Below are positions 36,604 through 48,600 of a DNA stretch of 64,000 nt, piece by piece. A model generated the notes under the pieces. That model ran no database searches, had not been told where the DNA came from, and saw nothing but the letters and a program-made list of their open reading frames with translations. The DNA lies in assembly GCA_900708905.1 (NCBI GenBank), contig CAADRB010000015.1:2313820-2377819 (forward strand), written 5' to 3'. How positions within the stretch are numbered: position 1 is the stretch's first letter; every line of letters begins with the position of its first letter. This DNA comes from Hymenolepis diminuta (taxonomy: Eukaryota; Platyhelminthes; Cestoda; Cyclophyllidea; Hymenolepididae). The position numbers were made by a program, and so were the translations under genes.

Positions 36604-39600
36604 ATGAGTTTCATGTCAAAGAAACCCTCTGTATCCGTAAAAATTTCACATGAAAGTTCAATAAGAGATCCTAAGCCTAATAGTATTACACAAGATCTTA
36701 CAGTTCAGCACCTTAAAATTTACGATGAGTTTGGTAACGACCTCACTCCCCTTCCAATGATAGTTGAAGATAAACGGATCCAGCAGACAAATAAAGAGAA
36801 CGTATGTAATTTTATTTCATCAATGATTTTTTTCTCTTGCTCTAGTCTTTAGATCCTTCTATTGCCCAATCTTCATCAATTCAATTCTTTGGTCATTCGT
36901 TCTCAGTCTCACTACAAAGCAGCTTAAATATGCTTAGTGATGCCGTTTCGGAAAATTCAGATTCCATTGCTGCTAAAAATGAAAGCGACCCCGAGGGTAG
37001 TACGGATTTAAAATTTTTCTATTTTTATTTGAATTTTTTGTTTAGCGAAGGATATTGAGGATGAAATTTGTGTATCGGAATCGATTAATCAAAATCAAGA
37101 GGTATACGTTACCGTTGGAGAAACGGAAACATACTGGATTTTTGATCAGCAGCCTTATATCATGTCAACGGAAGATGACCTGGCAGATTTACAAATTAAA
37201 CGCAATGAGGCTTATGATAACGTAGGTGCTAGACCAAGACCCTTAAAATTAAATTATGCATATGAGTCATTATTATTGCTCATATTATGATAGATGGACT
37301 TTGGTGATCAAATACTAAGGAACGTAATAGAGACTAATGCTAGACTAATTTACTTCATTTAAGAAATATATCGGCAACTCAGTCATGATACCTGCTTCTA
37401 GAAGTCTTTTACTGCTCTTGTAGTAATTTATAATTTTTGACTATGATTAATTGAAATTCCATATACCTACTTAGTGAGAATTCAAATGTTATATACCTCC
37501 TAGTAAATTTATAGTTTTGCAAGTGGATTTAAGTAAATGACTTTTTGAAATTAATAATTACAATAAATATTGGCAGATTATTCGATAAAAATGGCTAGAT
37601 ATACAGATCAGGATCTTATAAACGATTGAAAGTACACTGTCAGACCGATGAATTATTAAATTAGAAGACATTGTTTGGACAGTGTTCAAATATTTTCAGC
37701 TTAACATTTATTGAAGGTGGCGGAATGTAAGTTGGAAGATTTCGGTGTTGAAACAGACACTTCTCCACCGTTGCAATCGTGTTTAGGGCATTTTTCTTAA
37801 AATTTTCATTTCATGGAATTTGTATGAGCATTTCATCGAAGCTTAGCTTTCAAGGCAACTGAGTGAAAGTGCTTGTAAATGTTGGTCTTCAAGTTTATAG
37901 GTTTGCATGCATTTGCAGTGTTCTGATTGCGCGTTTCACATTAAATTCAATTCGTCATATTACAGACAAAAGTGTGCAACCGATTTGACCATGTTTGAGA
38001 GATTGGGTCGTGGTGCCAGTCCCATCTTTAGTCTTAAAGAACCGTACGCTAATACAAGCTTGAGAGTCCTTGTTATAACCTTATTAGCCACTCAAACACC
38101 CTACAAATGCCAGAACTCATTAATAATACTCAATTTCCGTAATGTTATGTTTTTCTCCAAAACTATTCAGGACAACGACCCTGCAATTTAGCCCACTTTA
38201 GTAAGTATACGAATTCTAAAAATAATTAACAATAACCCGTTAATTAAATTTTTTGGGAAAAATATTCACTTTTATCTAGTGCCTTATCTATACGTTTGAG
38301 CGCTGAATCGCCTTGAACCTTTTTCGAGGTCTTCTAAAGCGCCTTGAGTAACGGTTTGGTTGATGATTGTGCTGTCTCCGGAGTCTCGGGATTCCATAGA
38401 GGAGAGAGATAACATGTATCTAGATAGATCCCCGTTGGATTCGTTCTCGGTTTAAAAGGTACAGTTGAGTATTGAGAACGGAAATGTTTACAATGTCCCA
38501 CCCTAGTTTGAATACCAACAAGAGGCGTCGTCCGGCACTTAAACTGTAAATTATTAAAAATCTCTTCCACTGCGTCCTCCTCTTGTGAAACGAGAAGTTG
38601 GCTTTCACATTTTCATCAAGTTGTATATCCATACCATTGAGATTAGGTAGAGAATGTCAAAGGGAGACTTTTAGGCCACGACAAAAGTTCTCAAACCGAA
38701 TAGAAGAGAACTGGGTGACATTTCTGGAGATAATAACTTTTGTTACACTCTGATTGACGAACACTAGGCAGGGGCTGTCTGTGGCGGTAGCGTTTGTGGC
38801 AGATTTAATGAATATAACCTCGGGCCACTTTGAATATGAACCGATTAAGATTAGATAGGAGATTCCTCAGATCGACCCTACAAGACTGAGATCAATGTGT
38901 GACCAAGGAACCTTAATTTGAAAATATATAATATCCTGATGATAAGGAAGTGTAGTTTGTAGTTTGCTGTTCGCTTGGAGTGGGAAACAGGTTTTGCAAG
39001 GCCAGTTTCGATCGCTTACGACGGCAAAAGAGCATGAGTTTAGCTCAAATGTGGTTATACTGACCAAGACATTTTGGGGGCTTGATCGAGGCGGACTATT
39101 CATAAGATCTGAAGAAGACAAAAGTGCAAAAACTTTCTTTCTGTCTTTTTAGGCTGCATATTAGTTTTTTTTTGGTGATCAAGCAGACAGGATGCGAAGA
39201 CTGATTGGTGCGTAGGCACGTTAGGCTCGGCGATGAGTCGGGTTGGAATGACATCAGATATTTGAGATTCCACAGAGTGCGTAAGACTCGTTACTTTTAC
39301 ACTGATGGGCGCAACCTCATGTCATCATTGGCCGTCTCAACGGGAGTTGCATTTGGAGGCACCTTAGGAGAGCCAAGAACCACCTGAGATGAACCAGGAA
39401 CGGTGGTAGTAGATGTGTTACAAACATCTGAAGACATTTTTACCTCAATTTTTTACTAAAAGAACCTTCATTTTTGTGGATAAACTTTCAAACACCCTGT
39501 AAAGTATTGAGAAACCAAAGACTTTTTTGCTTTTGCATTGTACAATCGTCAAAGACAGTAAATAATGGGCGGTCGCCACTTAGTATAACCTTGTTATTTA

Positions 39601-42600
39601 TAATTTATAAGGAAAGTAACATATGTAGAAGAGCTTATTAAGAAATTGTAGTTTCATTGTGGCTCTTTTTCGTTTTCCTATGTAGGTTGCTTAAAAGTCT
39701 TTTTCAGTCGACTTATTTTCGAAAAGATTAGAAATCATCATTACATATTTTGGCAACAAAATGTATTTGTTTGGTATCAGAAGAAAGTTTTCAATATTCT
39801 AATAATAATAATAATAATGATCATAATCTTGTAATAGTCCGAGGTAACATTACCATCGGAAGGCAGTGAAGACTTCCAAGCTTTACTGACTTCACTACCC
39901 CAAGATGGTAGTGTAGCGAGTGGTACACAGAACAAAATGAAAGAAGCAGAAAAGTGAGTTAAATTAATAAACAATCACGGGTAATTCTCAGAGCTACTTT
40001 GAGATCTTATAATGAATATCAGCAGTTAGTAGGGAATTATAAAACGTTTGCAACTACCTTAATCGTCAGGTTAAATTCCCCATCTATTTCAAATATATTG
40101 CATACAATTATTTTCGATTTTAGTTGTGTGTGTCCAGGGTGGGGAATGATCGATATGTAGAGCGCGGAATGAATACAATGCCAATTCCAACAATCATCAA
40201 GGCTATACAGACACAAGATATTGAATACGCTGAGAAAGCCGTTACAGCCACTGGCTATGATATATGGGATACTAGTCAAATGTCATCGACCAATGGTAAA
40301 TCAGCTTTCACTAGTTCCATCAACATTATTTGAATTCCAGATTCAGGTGAATTTATGCTTACTATATTCAAATCTTGTTGACTTGCCAATTTGATTTCGT
40401 GTTTTTTTTTCCATTCAACCTCAATTAATTCGTATCTTTTACAGCGAAGAGTAAGTTAATGAGCTAAGTATGGATACGTTTTATATAGCACAACTCGCCA
40501 CGGTTAAATCTAGGTGACCTCGAATAAATATCTAAAATTAAAATTGAAGTGCTAGTATCCGTCAGAAACGCAAAAATTTTAGCCTCTTTCCCTACCTCTT
40601 TAGATAAGGAAAATGCCGTTGATACTGCCTCCAAATCCGAGCCGATAAAACATGACATATCAGTCATCCCCACGGCTATCCCTCGAAGTTTCATCGAGAA
40701 AGGCAATCTACGTCAACTAGTTAATGGTATAGAAGATTCGGTCCGAACTTCTTCAGAGACAACTCTAACCGAAACCGCTGTACAAACAGGTAATTTTAGC
40801 ACCAAATTAAAATATTTTCCGTTATTTAATTTTATGTGATGCATTTTGTTTACTTAATTCAGCAAATACTATGGATAGACACGGTGTAACAATCAATCCA
40901 TTTGATAGCAATGTAGGTTTCTAAATTAATGATCGATTTGTTGTTCGATATTCAGAATCCTGTTCTTCTAAAACTGTTGAGAAATATGGAGAAAGCGCTC
41001 AACTTACATTACTTTTATGACAAATACCTGTTCTACCGACGAGTACTGCTGAAAAAATGTAAGTAGAAGGATTGGGCTTGACTCATCATTTTCCTAGACT
41101 TTCCTGAGTGTAAAAGCACAATCGAACGCGCAGAATCGGGCGGAACAATAACATTTTCTGGGTCCATCATAAATTCCACTCTTCGGAGTAATATACTTAC
41201 AGAAACTGGTTTTTCTTCTCATCAGTCGATCATCGGAGGTTCGAGTGGACCAATGCATGGAATAGCAGTTGAAAATCCTGGGAGTTTGTATATGAAATCG
41301 GCTCACAAATTCTACACACCTCCAACAATATCTCTCTTATGGAAATTTACATGCAATCTCACCAAGGTAAAAATGCGTTTGCCCGCTTCATTCCATATTT
41401 AGGGAAGAAATGTGTCCTCTTTAGTGTTTAACCCAAAGAACAAAGATATTATCGCTGTGGGTTATGGTGCTTTTGAATTCGATAACCAGCAAGCTGGACT
41501 TTTATGTTGTTGGAGCATAAAGAAAATCAATTACCCTGAAAGAATCTACCAATTACCATGTGGTGTCACTGCTGTTTCCTGGTCATACAAAAATGAAAAT
41601 CTTCTTGCTGTGGGTTTGATTGCGTCTAATGTCATAATGAATTTCAGTAGTATAGAAGTTGTTTTTCTATCCTTAGGTAGGAATGTTTGATGGCGTTATC
41701 ATGATCTTTGATGTACGTAAGGAGAACAATATTCCACTTCTTGATACTACGTAAATGCTTTGACTCTACTACTTTACATTTTAAGTAGCAATAGTTTTAA
41801 ACTGAAATTTATGCTCTTAGTCATGCAAACGGTCGCCACTACGGTCCGGTGACTAAGTTGGAATGGGTTTCGCGGGAAACTGGTCGTACTGGTGGAAATA
41901 CAGAAAGTCTCATTTCACTTTCTATGGATGGCAGAGTGACTGAATGGTTTACTTTGAAAGGTTTCGACAGTACCGGTAACTACACATCACTTGGCCATCA
42001 TCATTTAGAGTCAATTTTAAACTCTTTTGTAAATAAAAATAATTCGTCTCATCTGAAAGTTGAATCTGATTATCACGTTGGGAGACATTATTTGCCACAG
42101 TTTTGTCTATTATTTTTTATATTTCTTTTTTCTATTGTTTCCAAAAGTGGTAGATGTACAGCAGTTACTTAAAGTCTATGGAAATTTCATACAATAACTA
42201 TTAGCACTCTTTTACTAATAGTTATGCCATCTCTTTTCTATGTAATTTTTACATTTTTAAACGGCATCTTCTGAACGAATTCTCTCAATTCAAATATAGA
42301 TCTAATGATCCTCAAGAGACCCAAGTTACAAGTTTCGGGTAATGCTTCAAAGAAGAAAAGTGCAGAGGCTCTTATCGTTAGACACGCGGTTGGAACTACT
42401 CTCTGTTTTAATAATGTTGACAAGAACTTGTGAGTCTATTTATTTTGCTGGATTATTTTCATATTCACTCCTTTAGTAAGTTCTATAACACAGCATTAGT
42501 AAGTTATAATTGATTTTTTCACCTTTTCACAAGCTTGTGATATCACTCCGGGTTGCTATTTATACAATATCGCACGAAATTTATAAAGCTTAATTGCTTA

Positions 42601-45600
42601 TAAGATTACAATTACTGCTCATGTAAACTTTTGTATAAAACCCCATAAATGAGTTAAAAACAGGAACTTTGATTTCTTTTTAAAACTCCGCTGGTCATTT
42701 TGGGAGTTCTTCTTCGACCTTCTCCGCTCCGTTTTGAGGTGAAAATTGGTAAATAATAGAGGAGCCTAACGAACAGTCTAGAGCTGAAATATTATACAGA
42801 TTTCTCCAACATCAAAATTTATATATCCATAATAATGGTCTTCTATTTTATTACTAAGCAGAGAAATGTTCATGTGGATGCCTACTTTCTACTCCCGAAT
42901 TTTATTTCGACCTCTGCAGATATTTATTAACTGCAATAAAACTTCCATTCCTTACTAGGTTACTTGTAATGATCAGCGTATACTCGTCATTACTGATTAA
43001 CTCTTCTCGTTTTCATATTGAGTCAAGCTATATAGGTCTTGTGATACTTTTAGCTAAATCTTGCTCGATCACTCATTTGTCTTTAGTGCTTTTGTTCTTG
43101 CATTGTTACTTTTCAAAGGTACGAACTAAGTGACTTTGAAAAATTAGCTCTCAGGTCTTCTAGATATCAGATATGCCCAAGTTGATTCAATTTGATATGC
43201 CTATAATTGTGGTCTTTGAATTTTAAGTAGTTGTCTTACAAAATATATAACTTTTTATTGTATGTTCACCACAATTTTTTAACTCGAATGGGTTAGATCT
43301 CAGTAAGCATCAATCATACATTTTATTTAGCTTTCAAAACTTCTGTCGTGGACATCTTCTGCCGAAAACCACTCCAAACGCCATTAATCCCTTGGATAAC
43401 TTGATTCCTTAGTTCCTGTGTTTGAGTGTATTTGTTAACCCATTCCGGCTGTATGTTCCACATACCCCCATAAAGAAGTGTAAAATGAAGATGGTCCTCT
43501 CAGGTGTTCATTTCGTTAGTCATCATACTGCATAATTTGTGCATTTAATTAGAATTCTTAATTATCCCCTTCCTCATTATAACATCGGTTTGTTAGTCTG
43601 TCCTTAAATACTTAAGCCCCACTCCCACGTTCTGCTGACTTTTATTATTAGAGTAGACCGATTGCATAATTATAATCAGTGTTATATTTGAATCAAATGT
43701 ATGTTGATATTTTACTGATACCACCAGTCCCCATTGCCTTCATGTTGAACTATATACCTGTACGATACCGTTGAAAGTCGGCTACTTTTTATACTTTATA
43801 TTTTTTGATATGCGAGAGGGTTTTTTATGTTGAAGTACAACAATTGTGCTTATTCTTTTTACGAGTATCTATGTCCCTTCCTTACTATTATCAGACTCTT
43901 TTGAAGTTTGAATTGCAGAAGATATGAAAACATATGCAGCGTTTACATGGCTTTATCTAATAAAAAACTAGCAAATGGGCTTTCTTGTCATCTTAAAACA
44001 TCTTACATTTTAAAAGTCTTTAGTAAACTAGAAGACAGGTTTACATAGGAACAGTTTTTCAAATATCTCTGGATTATACAAGGGAATAATTTACGGATGT
44101 ATGTTAGATCTTTATTGTATAAAGTAAACAATATTGATTTTAGCTATAAAGGAATAGTAATTAAATACTTTTTTCTTGTAGATATTTGGTGGGCATCGAA
44201 AATGGTCAGATACACAAGTGCTCATGTTCTTACAGTGAACAGTATCTCTACACTTACAACGGACACACAGTAAGTTAAGTGTGATGTTAATCAGGAACTT
44301 CTGAGAGTTATTCTTTTCACATCTTATTTTGATCAGGTGAGAAACATAACGATAAAAACGACCCAGTTGTCTACTCGTTTGATGTTTTCTGACACAATAT
44401 TAGAATGCGAGTGTCTACTTGATAAGTGAATCGCAGGTGCTAGCATTGACAGGTACCGCAAAAACCCCCTTATCTCATACTATCTTTCCTCTCCTCCCCC
44501 TTACTAAGTTCTGGTTTGGGAACCTTGGTATTTAGCAGGTGTTTTTTTACAGGTTGATAAATGTCAACCAACAGTTTGCCCCTTCTCACATTGTTGGTGT
44601 CTCTTAATGCGGTTGTTGTTTGGCCACTGATCTGGTTAATCCAATCCAGAAAAGTACAAAAAAATGTTTATGATCTTTAATGGTTCTATTGCGAGGTAGC
44701 AAATAACAATGTTATGAAGCCTAAAGAGATGTAATAGAAGCAATCGACTCTGAAAAATTGCGTGTTGGTCAGATTAACAGCATTATCAATTGTCCAACTC
44801 GTCGGATTGTGTGAACTGAGTCCAGTAACTAGTCTGGATGTAAATGTATAATTAATTCAACATACTGTGAAGATCAGAAGTACATGCTTAAGTCAATGAA
44901 AAGACCATCAAGAACTGTCAAGTTAAACGGGATTATACGTTATATGCTAAAGAAATTGCAGGCTAATGAACGAGAATAAATCGAATTTCAAGTAAAGCTT
45001 CATGTTATGCGTTTCCTTTGAATGAGATTTTGAAAAGAGCAGAAATAAAAATTGATTTTGAGTTTCCTATGGCGATTTGTGCCGGGCCGGTATGCCAATA
45101 CATCTGATGCAATTTTCAATTGATTTCTACTTTCAAGACTTCAGTGAATACTAGTCTTTTCTCTCAGGATTATATCCAAATGTACTTATTATCTTTGCTC
45201 AATCTGTGATTTCATTGAGTCACAAATTTCATATTCATTGCTCACTAAAAGGGCAGAAATTTGAATTTTCATCGTAGCAAAGTTTCCTAGCCGGGAGGAC
45301 GGTAAAATAGTTCAGCAGGTTATTTAGAAGGTCCGGGGTTGCGAAAGATCTAACTTTATTTGATCTTTTAATACAAGGTTTAATCTTAATGGGTATGGTT
45401 CAATACTTCATATTTCATATAGTAGGGTTTGTCTCCGGAGTCTCTGAGAGAGTTTATATCTACATTATTCAGAGCTTACCGATAAAATAGTTATTTCCGA
45501 TAGTTGGTTATGCCACATCAAAACATTTTCTGCTAAAAACCTGATAGCATCTTGTATACAATTTTCTTCAGAATTCCTCGTTCAGTTAAAATATTATTAA

Positions 45601-48600
45601 AATAATAATTAAAGCAGTTATTGAAGATGCTGCCATTGAGAGCATCTTTCGATATAGTTTTATTGTCAGCTAAACAAATGGTCGAGAGAATCCTGTTAAA
45701 CCGTTAATTAAATAAAACCTGTTAGCAAGCCATCTATACACCAGGTAGACACTGCTCATGTCTGATTTTATTTGATCATAAATTCCAGACATGTGTGCAA
45801 GTTTTATGAGGAAGAATACTCATGACCTTACATGACCCAATATGGTATAATTATATACCTCCATATAATAACCAGACTTGAAATGGCCGTCACATAATCC
45901 GACAAATTATGTCCAAGGAGCTCCATATTACTTCCACCCCCCCCCCCTTCCTCTAACAAGTTCACACATAAAACTCCTGTCAGTTGAGCTATAGAAAAAA
46001 GTCATGCTAAATAATCCACTCAAATCCTCAACCAATATTTGCGTTTGTTGGAATGGAAACAAAGCGATTTAAAGATAATTAATCAGACAAACGGAGGGGT
46101 ATAAAGAATGGAAATGATCCATCCTCCAGAAATAATTTCTTCTGTCTTGTTTATTTGCATCTTTTTCATAATAAGAACTCTCATGGGCAATAAATAAATC
46201 TATTATAATCTGTACTTCTTTTGTAGTCATCAGTATATTCATTGAAGTACTCGCCGTTTATACCCGAGGTTTTTCTCTCCTGTTCGGCTGATTGGACTGT
46301 CCGTTTATGGCATGAAGAACGTTTGGAAAGCTACCATACTATGGCCACTCATTCTGTAAGTTTTAATTTCCCTAAAGCACAATACTAATCGCGCTTTCAT
46401 CGGCAATGGTAAATTAACACGTCCAATTAGCGGATCACTCGCCGTCATCGTTATTCATAACTTTTAGCAAGAGCTAGAACAATCCATGTTGTTTATACAG
46501 GTGCTTATCAATTGAAAATTAATTGTTAAATATATACTATCGATATTGATTGATTGAATCTTTTGGTGCCCAGCAAGTAGTGTTCATTTTTCGAAAATGT
46601 CTTAAAGCGATTAAGTGGGAAATTTAAACATCTGCAGATGAAAACTTGAAAGTGTTAATATAAAAGCGATTTTTTTCTCATTTCGTATCTTGTACCCACC
46701 TGGATGATTATGCCAGGTGTGTTTGACATACATCTTATTTTCTTGGCCATCTGTCATAGTACATATAAAGTTAATAACTGACCTTTAGGTCAAGCGGATT
46801 TTGATATCACTGTCTAGGGTTAACTACCTGTAATAAGATGTGCAAATTTTGAAATTGATTAACATGTTGACTGTATTATAAATCTGACTATTCAAAGCAC
46901 TTGATTATTTTACTTTATATATTTTAGTCGGCTGTGAACGATGTAGCATGGTCTCACAACCATGGAGCTGTGTTTGCCTGCACAAATGAAGGAAATGTAG
47001 AGCTTTGGGATTTGGAACGTTCTTTGTGAGTTATTTCCTCTCCACTCAGAATGATTCTGTTTCAATTAAAACATGTATGCAATTTGTAAGTCTTGGTCAC
47101 AAAGCGTTTAAATACCTTGTTGAACAGATAAGAATTGAATTCAGAGGTCGTCAGATGTATTAGCTGTCCGTGCGATCACGAAAACAATGCTTAAACTCAG
47201 TTGTAGTAATTCTTTTACTATGGGCCCTTGCTTCAGTGGTCATCACTATACCCCCATTTTCAATCGAAAAGAGCCTATGTAAAAGCGATATTCCTTTCCT
47301 ATGTGCTGGGCGTTTAATGACGCAGGGAAACTTTGAAATTAGATATCCCTATTCACCCCGAACACCTGTTTGGCATCATCTGCGTGCAGTTGTCCCCAAC
47401 CAACTATTAATGTGTGGGTAGCCTTAAATCCTCCTAATTTCAACGCTTAGGTGTCTGACACATAAGTTTTGCCCGTTAGACGTTTCATAAATTTAGATTT
47501 TCATCGGTAGTTGCTTAAGCCTTTTGATTAAAGTCATCTCTGATGCGCTTACCTTTAACTAAAATAGAATCATATGTCTAGGTGTTCCCCTGCCCTCCAA
47601 GATAGATGGGCACAGATACTTTATACGGCTAGTTCCCTATTTTGTTTATCTAATCTATTCTGTTACTGGGGCACAAGTACCTCAATGTAAACACAACCCG
47701 ACTTGCACCTACCCAATTGTTGTGTGAAGTCGAAGATAATATTCCAGCCTATTCGACAGGAAGTGTCATACATTCCACCTGATGTCGTTAAATCATTACG
47801 TTATCAACTTTAGTAACATATTGGTGGTAGTGACAATGGTCTAACTGAAAACGAAATAATCCACTATATATTTAATAATGCCTAATATGATCATCTTTCA
47901 TCTCACGAGATTCTTTTAACTCTCTCCGTTGAATAAAGCTTGAGTTTAGAACCATCATTTAATTTCTATCCTTTTCAAGCTATCTTCATCATGAATCGAG
48001 ATGGGAAAAAAGCAAGGCTGGTAGAAATTAAGTTGGGGAAAGCCAAGAAAGACCCATACAGAAATGGCATCTTATCTAATCAAGACTGACATTTAACATT
48101 CTGTTGTTCGGAGTTGTATAAATATAAACATCATACTGGGATCACATAAGATTAAAGGTAAGCATTATATTGGAACAGGTCAAATATTCACGTTAAAGAT
48201 TACATGTAAAAACATGAACCCATTACTGGCATCACTAACCCAGGTTGCTATAAATCTTTCTTCTCATTCTCTTCTTTAATATTTCACTTCAAGAATTTGT
48301 CATAATATACTTGTATGTCATTATGTCCTGGTTGAAAATCGACTATTTTGATCTTTTTAATATTCTTTAACTCTTGTGAATTTCATATTACTTTATAAAT
48401 GCCAGAATAGCTATGTTTAGTGTATTATTTAATAATAACATTCATTTAACCCTCTCGAAGGTATCGAAATCCTCTTTAAATAACTGGAAAATATTTGCTG
48501 ATGCATTAAAGGAATATTTTGGAAAGTTGTCTATCTTTACGATAAGGAATCCTGTGAAATTTTTGAAATTATTGATAAGCTATTAATCCTATGAACAGAT

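Noticed and set aside
37700..37726. 27-nt candidate exon in DNAI4 intron 3 (TTTTCAG ... GTAAGT)
   Set aside because: Good splice signals, but in the phase-0 frame required it contains TGA. The flanking exons already join in frame without it.
47170..47421. 83-codon open frame with a hydrophobic start
   Set aside because: It lies inside a DNAI4 intron, has a non-ATG start, shows no family resemblance and has no splice context.
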